Source: Halobacillus sp. Nhm2S1
GTDB lineage: Bacteria > Bacillota > Bacilli > Bacillales > Halobacillaceae
Direction: 5' to 3'
DNA: 64,000 bases
Assembly: GCF_019599545.1 (NCBI RefSeq)
Contig: NZ_JAIEZV010000002.1
Coordinates: 248,001-312,000, forward strand
A program made the position numbers and the translations under genes. The notes below the pieces were generated by a model that was given only the letters and a program-made list of their open reading frames with translations, searched no databases and was not told where the DNA came from. How positions within the stretch are numbered: position 1 is the first letter of the stretch; each line of letters starts with the position of its first letter. Of this stretch, positions 15,329-24,163 are shown in pieces.

Positions 15329-17485
15329 TTAAAGAGCTGTTCGTTGTTGTTGAAGATCATTGTTACTTTTCAAATTGGTGACAAGTACAAAAGCAAAGAT
15401 GGCTAAACCGATAAAATCGGTGAGGAGCCCTGGATAAATCAATAGTAAAGCTCCTGCTCCTGCTAAGGCCCTCATCCAGACGGGTACGGATGATTTCAGG
15501 TACCCTTCGGCCATGATCGACAGCATAAAGACGCCAACGAGGGAAGTAACGGTGATCAGCAAAATGTTCAGGACGGTTGCGTCAATCATCAACATCTCAT
15601 GAGAAAAGACGAACATAAACGGAACGATAAACCCAGCGATTGCAAGTTTCATAGCTTGGAATCCGGTCTTGTTTGGGTTTCCACCTGCTACTCCTGCACC
15701 CGCAAAAGCTGCCAAAGCCACTGGTGGCGTAATATTGGCAAAGATACCGAAGTAAAAAACAAACATATGCGCCACGAAAGTAGCCGTTTCCGTAGATCCC
15801 GCCAGCTCACGATATAATGGAAGCTGTAAGAGAATAGGCGCAGCCATCGTACTTGTAATGATGTACGTTGGGATACTTGGAAGGCCCATTCCTAAAATGA
15901 TAGAAGTGATCATCGTCAATATCAGCGTGATAATCAATTGGATCAGCGGGCTGTTGACGGCACTACCAATACTCACAATGCTATTAGCAATCTCTAATGC
16001 AACCCCTGTAAGGGAAGCGATTCCTACAACAATACCGACAGCACCACATGCTATCGCTACAGGGACAGTCGTTTTAGCCCCTTCTTCAAGGGCATTTAAG
16101 CAATCTTTAACCCCCACTTCATCCCCTTCGATTTGAAGCCATTTTCTCCAAAGGTTGATTCCAAGAGGAAGAGCAACAATCAATAAAAGTTCCCACCAAT
16201 CACTACGGATATTCGGCATATTCCCACCTGTGACCAAAGCCGAAAGCTGGGGTTGGAAAATCAAGTATAAAGAAAGGGCAACAATAATCGGAAGCATCCG
16301 TTTCGATCCGGCAATCACTACCGTTGCAATGATGGACCAAAAAGCAGCATAAAAAGGTGTCTTCCCAGAGAAAAGCAGGTAAAGCAAAGTCAACATTGGA
16401 ATGATTAAGTGACCACGCTCGACAAGGACCCCTTTTAATGATGGGAGTTCTTCTTTCGGCAGCCCTCTTAGTCCTCGTTTTGAGGCTCGGAAATGAACCT
16501 GCAGCAATATGCCGACATAGAACAGTAAAGCAGGTATGATTCCAGCTAAAATAATCTTCGTGTAAGCGACATTCAAGTTTTCTGCCATGATAAAAGCCGC
16601 CGCCCCCATGATGGGTGGTAAGATTTGACCTCCTACACTGGCTGCAGATTCTACAGCTCCGGCAAAGTCTTTCTTATAACCAATTTTCTTCATGAGAGGG
16701 ATGGTGAACGTACCGGTCGTGACGACATTCGCAATGGCAGATCCGTTTATCGAACCTAGAAATCCACTGGCAATCACCGCAACTTTCGCTGGTCCACCTT
16801 TGGTATGACCGGCCACAGCAAGGGCTAAATCATTAAATAACTGGCCCATCCCCGACTTTGCGAGAAAAGCCCCGAACAATATGAACAGAATGATGTAACT
16901 GGCTGAAACTCCGATAGCGGTCCCGAGCACACCTTCTGTAATAAAGACCAGTTGAGAAATAATCTGTTTGGAAACACTTGTGATGACCGCAGGATTCAGT
17001 TCCGGATACACCGACAATTTCACATAGAATCCATAAATGAGAAAACCAAGTCCTAAAAGAGCAAGCCCCCATCCGGTTACACGTCGAGTAATATCGAACA
17101 ATAATAGAATGATAAGTACCCCGACATAAAAGTCAGTGTCATTGATCTGGCCGCCGGATTGGATAATCCGTTCAGCGGTAGCCAACATGTAAATCCCCAC
17201 AAAAAGAGACAGCCCCGCCGTTATGTAATCATAAAAAGGGAGACCTCTCTGCCCTCTTTTCCTAAGGAACGGATACATAAAAAAACCAAGGGTCATCAAT
17301 GTATAAAGGTGGATACTTCTCTGTTTCACATCAACAAGTGAGCCTGCATAAGACGTGTACAAATGAAACAATGATAAAGCGATTGCCAATACAGAAATCG
17401 TTATGGCGATCGGTTTTGCCATATTCACACGCGTGGTACTCTCACGATCGTATTTTTCCGCTGTTTCGCTCTGCTGCTTATTCAC
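15329..17485 (-). CDS. TRAP transporter fused permease (4TM/12TM), TAXI type
   Basis: 718 aa. Highly hydrophobic. The small DctQ-like part (about residues 20-170) and the large DctM-like part are fused, as is usual for TAXI systems. Recognisable DctM motifs are AKSGMGQLFNDLALAVAGH, GSINGSAIANVVTTGTFTIP and GMGLPSIPTYII. It imports an organic acid driven by an ion gradient (often Na+), using the binding protein at 18015. GTG start overlapping the DUF1850 stop by 4 bp (GTGA), with AGGGG upstream. Confidence 0.92.
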   Translation of the reverse strand: MNKQQSETAEKYDRESTTRVNMAKPIAITISVLAIALSLFHLYTSYAGSLVDVKQRSIHLYTLMTLGFFMYPFLRKRGQRGLPFYDYITAGLSLFVGIYMLATAERIIQSGGQINDTDFYVGVLIILLLFDITRRVTGWGLALLGLGFLIYGFYVKLSVYPELNPAVITSVSKQIISQLVFITEGVLGTAIGVSASYIILFILFGAFLAKSGMGQLFNDLALAVAGHTKGGPAKVAVIASGFLGSINGSAIANVVTTGTFTIPLMKKIGYKKDFAGAVESAASVGGQILPPIMGAAAFIMAENLNVAYTKIILAGIIPALLFYVGILLQVHFRASKRGLRGLPKEELPSLKGVLVERGHLIIPMLTLLYLLFSGKTPFYAAFWSIIATVVIAGSKRMLPIIVALSLYLIFQPQLSALVTGGNMPNIRSDWWELLLIVALPLGINLWRKWLQIEGDEVGVKDCLNALEEGAKTTVPVAIACGAVGIVVGIASLTGVALEIANSIVSIGSAVNSPLIQLIITLILTMITSIILGMGLPSIPTYIITSTMAAPILLQLPLYRELAGSTETATFVAHMFVFYFGIFANITPPVALAAFAGAGVAGGNPNKTGFQAMKLAIAGFIVPFMFVFSHEMLMIDATVLNILLITVTSLVGVFMLSIMAEGYLKSSVPVWMRALAGAGALLLIYPGLLTDFIGLAIFAFVLVTNLKSNNDLQQQRTAL

Positions 17486-17976
17486 TTTTCTTCACCCCTC
17501 CAATGAATTGCTATATACTGACCTAGCGGAACCTTCTGAACCTTTATTTGATAAGCTTTCTGACTTTCAAGCGATAAGATGGTATCCTTTCCATACATAA
17601 CCGTATGATTGGTGCTTTTTCCTGTTCGAATCGCCAGCTGCTTACCTATCCTCTGGGAGATTCCCGTCATGTAAACCCAGCCATCTTTCAGAAAGGTCTC
17701 CTCCCCAGTATCGTTCGGTACACCTGCCCCAAACGTCTTGAAGCGTGTGGCCGTCAATTTAATCGACCTATCCTCGATGACAAACATCTCTTCCCAGGTC
17801 TCTTTTTCAACAGAATGGGTCCAGCTGATGGTAAAGCCTTCTCCTTCTTCAAGCTCAAAAATCCTGCTTAATTCCTGATTTGTATAAATACCGAGCACTT
17901 CCACTTTCACAAAGAATAAGGAGAGTGCTGCACTAAGAATGATAAAAACACCAACAACAAAATAGGTCTTTTTCAT
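17482..17976 (-). CDS. DUF1850 domain protein, TAXI-associated
   Basis: 164 aa. One N-terminal membrane segment (about residues 5-23), then an extracytoplasmic domain with WTHSVEKETWEE and FGAGVPND, matching DUF1850. This family is regularly encoded beside TAXI TRAP permeases; its function is unknown. Its ATG lies only 5 nt after the T-tract of the intra-operon terminator (17981-18006), and no Shine-Dalgarno is visible there. Translation may therefore be poor or depend on read-through transcripts. Confidence 0.8.
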   Translation of the reverse strand: MKKTYFVVGVFIILSAALSLFFVKVEVLGIYTNQELSRIFELEEGEGFTISWTHSVEKETWEEMFVIEDRSIKLTATRFKTFGAGVPNDTGEETFLKDGWVYMTGISQRIGKQLAIRTGKSTNHTVMYGKDTILSLESQKAYQIKVQKVPLGQYIAIHWRGEEK

Positions 17977-17980
17977 GGAA

Positions 17981-18006
17981 TAAAAAAGGGCACCGGAACG
18001 ATGCCC
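17981..18006 (-). terminator. intra-operon terminator between TAXI binding protein and DUF1850
   Basis: On the minus strand an 8-bp stem (one G-U pair) with a UUC loop is followed by TTTTTTATT. It lies between the binding-protein stop at 18015 and the next gene, so most transcripts should stop here and the binding protein should be made in excess over the permease. Confidence 0.8.
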
Positions 18007-18014
18007 TGTTTCCT

Positions 18015-19004
18015 TTACTCTAAAATGCCTTGTTCTTCATAAAACTTCTTAGCACCTGGATGCAATGGAGCAATTAAACCTTTAGCAATTTCATCACGAC
18101 CCAATTGCTTCAACGCACCGACAGAAACTTCTTCTGTTCCCAAATATTCATAGTACCGTTTCGTCATGTCATAGACGACATCTTCGCTCAGATCAGGGCT
18201 GACGATAATCATATTTTGAATACCCACCGTCTCAACCGCTTCGTCTAAATTGTAACGGGCTTCGTCACCAGCTTCGATCGTATTCGCCTTGTAGAATGGA
18301 TATTTTTCCATAAGTGCATCAGCGGTTTCGCCTTTGATTTCAACAAAGTTGATATCCGTCTGCTGCATCAAATCCGTAATGTTGCTGTTTGGTACGCCTG
18401 AAGTAAAGAACGCAGCATCTAAATTTCCATTCTTCATTTCCTGTACGCTATCGGCATAACCCGTATGTGTTACTTTTGAAAGATCATCATAAGTAATGCC
18501 AACCGCTTCAAGCACTTTCTTCGCACTTTGTTCAACACCAGATCCTACTTTACCTACGCCTACTTTTTTCCCTTCAAGATCTTCAATGGATGAAATACCG
18601 CTGTCCTTCAAAGCTACGACTTGGACGACATTCTGATACATCCCCGCCATCGCTTGTACTTCTACGGCGTTCCCATCAAATTGACCTTGTCCTTCAATCG
18701 CATCATAACCAACGTCACTCATAATAATGGCCATCTGATTAAGGCTGTCCTCAATGTTTTGGATGTTCGCTACAGATGCCCCCGTAGATTCTACGGTCAC
18801 ATTATCAATACTGTCGCTCTCTTCAAAAACCGGCTTGAGTGCTCCACCAATAGGATAATAAGTCCCGGACGTTCCACCAGTTCCAAAGACTATGGACTCA
18901 GATCCTCCTCCGGAACTTGAAGCCTCTTCCGACCCGCCATCACTGCCACAAGCTGCCAAAACTAACGTAAATGCTAAAGATAAAACAAATAATAACCGTT
19001 TCAT
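18015..19004 (-). CDS. TAXI-family TRAP transporter solute-binding lipoprotein
   Basis: 329 aa. I chose ATG 19004, which gives a classical lipoprotein signal (MKRLLFVLSLAF...LAAC) with GGGGGAAT upstream; the open frame extends 29 codons further without a better start. The mature domain has TAXI features: VFGTGGTSGTYYPIGGAL, a STGASVANI segment and GKKVGVGKVGSGVE. It binds a carboxylate (glutamate or 2-oxoglutarate are known ligands of the family; here unknown) and passes it to the fused permease. First gene of its operon, behind a cre-containing promoter. Confidence 0.92.
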   Translation of the reverse strand: MKRLLFVLSLAFTLVLAACGSDGGSEEASSSGGGSESIVFGTGGTSGTYYPIGGALKPVFEESDSIDNVTVESTGASVANIQNIEDSLNQMAIIMSDVGYDAIEGQGQFDGNAVEVQAMAGMYQNVVQVVALKDSGISSIEDLEGKKVGVGKVGSGVEQSAKKVLEAVGITYDDLSKVTHTGYADSVQEMKNGNLDAAFFTSGVPNSNITDLMQQTDINFVEIKGETADALMEKYPFYKANTIEAGDEARYNLDEAVETVGIQNMIIVSPDLSEDVVYDMTKRYYEYLGTEEVSVGALKQLGRDEIAKGLIAPLHPGAKKFYEEQGILE

Positions 19005-19029
19005 CGTGTTTATTCCCCCAATTCGTAAT

Positions 19030-19057
19030 ATTCTAAAAATAATGGTAACGCTTTCAA
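19030..19057 (-). promoter_or_regulatory. promoter of the TAXI operon with overlapping cre site
   Basis: Minus strand TTGAAA (19052-19057), 16 bp, TAGAAT (19030-19035). TGAAAGCGTTACCA (19043-19056) matches the CcpA cre consensus TGWAANCGNTNWCA at all but one position and covers the -35 region, so glucose repression by CcpA is expected. Confidence 0.7.
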
Positions 19058-19075
19058 TTATTAAAAAAAACATTA

Positions 19076-19111
19076 CGGACATATTGGACATTTTGGTCTT
19101 TTTGGTCTTTG
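19076..19111 (-). promoter_or_regulatory. four phased 9-bp repeats upstream of the TAXI promoter
   Basis: On the plus strand: CGGACATAT, TGGACATTT, TGGTCTTTT, TGGTCTTTG, with GG at 19077, 19086, 19095 and 19104. The array ends about 19 bp upstream of the -35 box, where an activator would bind. The response regulator encoded next door (19156-19848) is the obvious candidate. Confidence 0.6.
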
Positions 19112-19120
19112 CTCTTATTC

Positions 19121-19146
19121 ATAAAAAAAGAGGCCTCTTTTTTTAT
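19121..19146. terminator. palindrome/terminator between response regulator and TAXI gene
   Basis: ATAAAAAAAGAGG followed directly by CCTCTTTTTTTAT, a perfect 26-nt palindrome with A/T runs on both sides. It lies just after the response-regulator stop and can terminate in the minus direction before the TAXI promoter. Confidence 0.7.
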
Positions 19147-19155
19147 AAGAGAACC

Positions 19156-19848
19156 TCATGGTTTCACCTGATAACGATTGACCGGACGGCCGACACCGCC
19201 GTACTGGATATCGATATTCAGCTGTCCATTTTTCTGAAGATAGTCTAAATATCTCCTTGCTGTCACCCGAGCCATACCTAAACCGTCCGCTACCTCTTCG
19301 GCGGATAAGGCAACGGCATCCTGTTTCAAGTAATCTAAAATTTGGTTTAAGGTTTGTTGATTCAATCCCTTAGGAAGGTGATTCATTCCTTTTGATGACG
19401 GAGCATGGTTGAATAAAGTATCCAACTGTTCCTGAGCGACCCCACCTTCTCCTGTCATACGGGTACGGAAATTCTTATAATCGAGAAGAGCTCGTTCCAA
19501 TCGTTCAAATTTGAATGGCTTGATAATATAATCCACCACCCCATATTGAAACATGGAACGAATCATGCTTTTGTCATTGGCCGCAGTGATCACCATAACC
19601 TCTACATCGAAGGCTAGACGACGAAGTTCCTGCAATGTCTGCCTCCCATCCAGGGCGGGCATGTAGATATCCAAAATGACCAGGTCAGGTTGATGTTCCC
19701 GGATAAGCTTCAACCCTTCTTCTCCATTAGAAGCGATAGCAACGACATGATAACCTTCCACCCTCTCGATGAATTGCCGGTTCACTTCCTGGACCATAGG
19801 ATCATCTTCAATCAATAACACCCGAATATCCGATCGTTGTTTTCTCAT
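19156..19848 (-). CDS. two-component response regulator, CitB/DctR type
   Basis: 230 aa. Receiver domain (about residues 8-125): acidic pair in LLIEDDPMVQ, phosphoacceptor Asp in VILDIYMPALDG, conserved Lys in YIIKPFKFERLE. The C-terminal winged HTH (AEEVADGLGMARVTARRYLDYL) is of the CitB/DcuR/MalR group. ATG 19848 has AGGAGG 7-8 nt upstream. The gene overlaps the end of the kinase gene by 41 bp. It probably activates the TAXI operon via the 9-bp repeats at 19076-19111. Confidence 0.9.
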   Translation of the reverse strand: MRKQRSDIRVLLIEDDPMVQEVNRQFIERVEGYHVVAIASNGEEGLKLIREHQPDLVILDIYMPALDGRQTLQELRRLAFDVEVMVITAANDKSMIRSMFQYGVVDYIIKPFKFERLERALLDYKNFRTRMTGEGGVAQEQLDTLFNHAPSSKGMNHLPKGLNQQTLNQILDYLKQDAVALSAEEVADGLGMARVTARRYLDYLQKNGQLNIDIQYGGVGRPVNRYQVKP

Positions 19849-21445
19849 CCTGTCCCTCCTCTTTTTCCATAGGGAATTCAATAACAAAACTTGTGCCTTC
19901 CCCGATTTGTGAGACAACTTCTAATTCTCCGCAGCCTTTATGTACGATATTTTTCACGAGGTATAATCCAATGCCGGACCCTTGATCTCCTTTCGTTGAA
20001 TAACCCTTTTGAAAGATTTTCTCTTTCTGTTCATCCGATATCCCTTCCCCATTGTCCTCAACCATAACGGTACACTGATGTCGATCCTGCAAGATGGACA
20101 CACTCACCAACTTCTCCTCTCGATGGATGCTATGCAGAGCATCAAAAGCATTTTCAACGAGATTCCCGACAATGAGGACAAAATCGTGTTGATCCAATAA
20201 TGGAGGATAACTTTTCAACGTACTATTCTCATCAATGGACACATCAATTCCAAGCTCTCTGCCCCGACTCACTTTACTAATCAACAACCCCGCTAAACTA
20301 TAATCTTTGAATTTGTGGACCAGCATCCGGGAAAGATTCTCATGTTTCTCTGACGTTTCAAACACAAAGTTTAAGGCTTGTTCCTTTTGATCAAGCTGAA
20401 TCAATCCTGCAATCGTATGTAATTTATTTAAATGCTCATGGTTTTGAACACGCAGCGCATCAACAAACGCTTTTACGCCCGTCAGTTCTTCTGCGAGTTT
20501 GGTAATATTGGTACGGTCCTGAAACACCATGACTGCCCCGATCACTTCTTTATCCACCCGTATGGGAACTCTTGTATTGAACAGGATGGCACTGCCATAC
20601 CTTATTTCCTCATTGAAAGCTGTCTCTCCTGATACAAGGACGTGATGCAGCCGCATTTCCGGGACCACATGTTGAATGGGCTTGCTCAAATAATTTCCAT
20701 TCAGACCAAGAATCTCTTTCGCCTTTTCATTCATAATGGTGATCTGACTATCTTTATTTACAGCAATGATACCTTCATTCATGGCTTGGAAAGTAGCCGT
20801 TCGCTCTACTAACAATTGAACAATTTCATAGGGTTCCAATCGGTACGTCTGCTCTTTAAGGTGCCTGGCAAGTAACCAGGAACCAATAACTCCGAACAAG
20901 GAAGTCAGAAACAGGATGAAAAAAATCTCCCTTTTCATATCCGATAAAATCTCAGTGATCGATGGTAGAAGATTCCCTACAATCACGACTCCAATTTGTT
21001 CGTGATCATCATTCATCACGGGTACAAAACCTCGGACCGCTACCCCGGCATCGCCTTGAGCTTTTGTTGTATAACTATGTTCAGCAAATGCAGGTCCTTC
21101 ATCCTTTCCTGAGGAAAGGGTTCCAAGCTTATCTTCTGAAGGATGAGAAAAACGAACCCGATTCATATTGAGCACCACAATGTAATCAGAGTTGTTAATG
21201 GTCCGAATCCTATCCACCACAGGGTTAATTTCGTCCCATCCTTCCGGTTCGGATAAATGTTTTTTTAACGCTGGCAAATTGGCTACCGTGCGTCCCGTTA
21301 CAAGGGCATGCTCTCCAAGAGACTTCTCTCTGGATTCAATGGTGTTCCCTATAATGACGATGCCACCGATGACGATAGAAAAAAGGACGATCCCGAATGA
21401 TAGAATCGTAATCTTCCAACGAATCGGCATATGTTTCAGTGACAT
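19808..21445 (-). CDS. sensor histidine kinase, DcuS/CitA/DctS type
   Basis: 545 aa. Two membrane segments (about residues 12-34 and 172-192) flank an extracellular Cache/PASC-type sensor. Then come a cytoplasmic PAS domain (NEGIIAVNKDSQITIMNEKAKEIL), a SpoOB-type dimerisation helix with the phosphoacceptor His (RVQNHEHLNKLHTI), and an ATPase domain (GNLVENAFDAL, EDNGEGI, GSGIGLYLVKNIV). This group senses di- and tricarboxylates. It is divergently oriented to the DctB-like protein, matching the DctB-DctS-DctR arrangement known from B. subtilis. Confidence 0.92.
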   Translation of the reverse strand: MSLKHMPIRWKITILSFGIVLFSIVIGGIVIIGNTIESREKSLGEHALVTGRTVANLPALKKHLSEPEGWDEINPVVDRIRTINNSDYIVVLNMNRVRFSHPSEDKLGTLSSGKDEGPAFAEHSYTTKAQGDAGVAVRGFVPVMNDDHEQIGVVIVGNLLPSITEILSDMKREIFFILFLTSLFGVIGSWLLARHLKEQTYRLEPYEIVQLLVERTATFQAMNEGIIAVNKDSQITIMNEKAKEILGLNGNYLSKPIQHVVPEMRLHHVLVSGETAFNEEIRYGSAILFNTRVPIRVDKEVIGAVMVFQDRTNITKLAEELTGVKAFVDALRVQNHEHLNKLHTIAGLIQLDQKEQALNFVFETSEKHENLSRMLVHKFKDYSLAGLLISKVSRGRELGIDVSIDENSTLKSYPPLLDQHDFVLIVGNLVENAFDALHSIHREEKLVSVSILQDRHQCTVMVEDNGEGISDEQKEKIFQKGYSTKGDQGSGIGLYLVKNIVHKGCGELEVVSQIGEGTSFVIEFPMEKEEGQDEKTTIGYSGVID

Positions 21446-21540
21446 GGTCCATCCCCTTTCCTATCCTCTCTTCATTCTAGTGTATCACTTAATTGTCGAA
21501 CTATGGTAAACTGATGTAAACGATTCCAGGAGGGATTCTT

Positions 21541-22581
21541 CTGAAGACCTTCACAGCGATCGGTCTCTTTATCTGCACGGGGATTTTAACGGCGCTTTAT
21601 TTGGGCTTTGATTTCAGCGAGGCCTCTGAGACCCTTGAATATGACGATGAACAAGAAGGAATTAATGATGAAGTTGTTATTAAATTCAGCCACGTCGTAG
21701 CCGAAAACACACCAAAAGCGAGAGCAGCCAGAAAATTTGCCTCCCTTGTCGAAACACGATCAAACGGGGAAATCAAAGTGGAAATCTATGCGAATGGCAG
21801 TCTATATAATGATCAAAACGAATATGCAGCCTTAAAAGACGGACATATCGAAATGATCGCTCCTGCTACATCAAAAATGACAGCCCATGACCCTGGATGG
21901 CAGGTTCTTGACCTCCCCTACGCGTTCTCAACTTTCGACGATGTAAAGAAAGCTTATGAAGGAGAATTAGGTAACCAGTTATTCGATCGTTTGGACAGTG
22001 ACATCAGAGGAATGACCTATTGGTATAACGGATTCAAACAAATCACAAACGACAAAAAGCCATTGCTTTTACCCGAAGACTTCAAACGGACGCATTTTAG
22101 AATTATGCCAAGCCCTATGATTCAATCCCAATTCAAATCGCTGGGCGCAAGCACCAGTGAGATTCCTTTCAATAAAACCTACAGCAATTTGGAAGTCGGT
22201 TTTATCGATGGACAAGAAAATACAGCCTCCAATATTTTTTCTAAGAAATTGTATGAAGAACAGAACTATATGACCATTAGTAATCACGGTTACTTAGGCT
22301 ATGTTGTCCTAATGAATAACGATTTTTGGGAAGAGCTTTCAAAAGAACATCAACTGATTATTACGAACGCACTGGATGAGACGACCGCATGGATATGGAG
22401 ACATGCCATTGAAATGAATGACTCACACCTTCGCCAAATGAAACGAATGGACTTCATGGAGATTCACTATTTAAGCAGCGAACAAAAAGAGCTTTGGAAA
22501 GAGAAATTTAAAAGTATCTATCAAAATACTGATATCAGCCAATCATTGATGGAAGAACTAGAACGAATACAAGAAGAATAA
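21541..22581 (+). CDS. DctB-like C4-dicarboxylate-binding sensor protein (DctP family), CTG start
   Basis: 346 aa if translation begins at CTG 21541. AGGAGG (21528-21533) lies 7 nt before that codon, and the added 20 residues form the expected N-terminal membrane anchor (KTFTAIGLFICTGILTALYL). TTG 21601 would leave the protein without export signal. The domain has DctP features (IKFSHVVAENTPKARAARKF, APATSKM, FRIMPSPMIQSQFKSLGA, EVGFIDGQENTASNI). In B. subtilis DctB works with the DctS kinase as co-sensor. No DctQM permease is linked here, which supports a sensory role. Promoter not clear. Confidence 0.85.
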   Translation: MKTFTAIGLFICTGILTALYLGFDFSEASETLEYDDEQEGINDEVVIKFSHVVAENTPKARAARKFASLVETRSNGEIKVEIYANGSLYNDQNEYAALKDGHIEMIAPATSKMTAHDPGWQVLDLPYAFSTFDDVKKAYEGELGNQLFDRLDSDIRGMTYWYNGFKQITNDKKPLLLPEDFKRTHFRIMPSPMIQSQFKSLGASTSEIPFNKTYSNLEVGFIDGQENTASNIFSKKLYEEQNYMTISNHGYLGYVVLMNNDFWEELSKEHQLIITNALDETTAWIWRHAIEMNDSHLRQMKRMDFMEIHYLSSEQKELWKEKFKSIYQNTDISQSLMEELERIQEE

Positions 22582-22606
22582 CTTCACACTTGAGGAGGAA
22601 GATGAA

Positions 22607-22912
22607 ATGAGAACCGTGTTTGTCGCTGGTCATTCTAAATTACCGACGGGTATTGCTGCCAACCATATCTCTGAATCTCTCACTTTAACATTGGAAATCG
22701 ATCAAAAATATGGTGTCATCGTAGATGCCTCCTGTACGCTTGCTACTGACCACGGAAGAGGCTATATTAAATCATTATTAAAAGGGTTCAGCTTAAAGGA
22801 TGGAATCGAAGAACCATTGAATACATTAAGAAAAGGGTATCTTGGGAAAGCCGGGAATGCCCTTGAAGCCGCCCTGAAGGATGCACACAAACAGTATCAC
22901 CAACATATGTAA
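22607..22912 (+). CDS. DUF3870 domain protein
   Basis: 101 aa, small soluble protein starting MRTVFVAGHSKLPTGIAA, with CTLATDHGRGYIKSLLKG in the middle. The pattern fits DUF3870, a family of unknown function that recurs near TRAP transporters. AGGAGGAAGATGAA precedes the ATG. It follows the DctB-like gene by 25 bp and ends in the terminator at 22911, so the two form a short operon. Confidence 0.75.
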   Translation: MRTVFVAGHSKLPTGIAANHISESLTLTLEIDQKYGVIVDASCTLATDHGRGYIKSLLKGFSLKDGIEEPLNTLRKGYLGKAGNALEAALKDAHKQYHQHM

Positions 22913-22939
22913 AAGGACCAGCACATGCTGGTCCTTTTT
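22911..22939. terminator. bidirectional terminator
   Basis: A perfect 12-bp stem AAAAGGACCAGC / GCTGGTCCTTTT with ACAT loop, flanked by A and T runs. It serves the DUF3870 gene on the plus strand and lhgO on the minus strand. Confidence 0.9.
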
Positions 22940-22943
22940 CTGC

Positions 22944-24149
22944 TTATTTTGCTATAGCATACGACCGTTCAGGAAGTCGCTCAGCAATTTCTTTGCCTAT
23001 CTCCAGTGATGCGGTTGCTGCTGGAGAAGGGGCATTGCAAATGTGTACGGTCCTCTTTCCTGAAATGATATAAAAGTCATCCACGAGCTTTCCGTCCTTC
23101 AACATGGCCTGTGCCCTCACTCCAGCATCTGATGGAAGGACATCTTCAGGTTCAATGGAAGGGACGAGACGCTGCAGGCTCTTAACAAAACTTTTTCTAT
23201 GAAAGGAACGTACCATTTCCTTCATCCCTTCTTTCATATTGGAACCAGCCATTTTCCAGAAGCCCGGAAAAGATAGAATATCTCGTGTATCTCTCCAGTC
23301 AAAGTCCGTTTTCCTGTACCCTTCACGCTTGAATGTGAGTACAGCATTAGGACCTGCATGGACCCCTCCATCCATCGTTTTCGTTAAATGGACACCAAGG
23401 AAAGGAAAATCCGGGTTAGGAATTGGATAGATTAATCCTTTTACGAGGTGGCTTTTTTCTTCTTTTAATTTGAAATACTCCCCGCGGAACGGAATAATCC
23501 TCAATTCACTGTGAATCCCCGCCATCTTAACAATGCGATCACTGAACAAACCTGCACAGTTCACCACATACCTGGCACGTATATTCTTGCCGGGAAGATC
23601 GATGACTACCTCTTCCTTGTTCTCATGAAGGTCCTCAACCGGTTGCCCGAGCAAAATATCAACCCCTGCCGCTTCCAACAGTTCTTTTAACTTCTGGCTC
23701 ACCTGTTTATAATCAACGATTCCGGTGGTCGGTACTTTAAGCCCAGCGATTCCATCGACATAGGGTTCGATTTCTTTCAATTCCTCTCGGTCGATCCTGG
23801 TAACATTCAATCCATTCTCCTGGACTCTTTCATACAAGGCCTCCATACGTGGAAGCTCTTCTTTTTCAGTTGCTACGAGCACTTTTCCACACACATCGTG
23901 AGGAATATCGTTTTTTTCACAAAAGTCCACCATGGATTGGCGACCTTGAACAGCCATCCTTGCTTTCAGACTCCCAGGTTTATAATAGACACCAGAATGG
24001 ATCACTCCACTATTTCGTCCGGTTTGATGGATCGATATCCTTTTTTCTTTATCAATGACAGCGACCCTTGCATGTGGGTCCTTCTTCTTAATAGCATGAG
24101 CGGTTGACAATCCGACAATTCCGCCCCCGATTACAGCATAATCATACAT
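22944..24149 (-). CDS. lhgO: L-2-hydroxyglutarate oxidase
   Basis: 401 aa. DAO-fold flavoprotein: FAD dinucleotide-binding motif YAVIGGGIVGLSTA at the N-terminus, GRNSGVIHSGVYYKPGSLKA typical of LhgO/YgaF, and ICNAPSPAATASLEIGKEI at the end. It oxidises L-2-hydroxyglutarate to 2-oxoglutarate and passes electrons to the membrane quinone pool. It is 14 bp downstream of the glutarate hydroxylase gene, forming the csiD-lhgO module known from E. coli. GGGAGGTTTTGGG precedes the ATG. Confidence 0.93.
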   Translation of the reverse strand: MYDYAVIGGGIVGLSTAHAIKKKDPHARVAVIDKEKRISIHQTGRNSGVIHSGVYYKPGSLKARMAVQGRQSMVDFCEKNDIPHDVCGKVLVATEKEELPRMEALYERVQENGLNVTRIDREELKEIEPYVDGIAGLKVPTTGIVDYKQVSQKLKELLEAAGVDILLGQPVEDLHENKEEVVIDLPGKNIRARYVVNCAGLFSDRIVKMAGIHSELRIIPFRGEYFKLKEEKSHLVKGLIYPIPNPDFPFLGVHLTKTMDGGVHAGPNAVLTFKREGYRKTDFDWRDTRDILSFPGFWKMAGSNMKEGMKEMVRSFHRKSFVKSLQRLVPSIEPEDVLPSDAGVRAQAMLKDGKLVDDFYIISGKRTVHICNAPSPAATASLEIGKEIAERLPERSYAIAK

Positions 24150-24163
24150 CCCAAAACCTCCCG

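Noticed and set aside
21601-21603. TTG as start of the DctB-like protein
   Set aside because: It has no ribosome site and would remove the membrane anchor; CTG 21541 fits spacing and topology.
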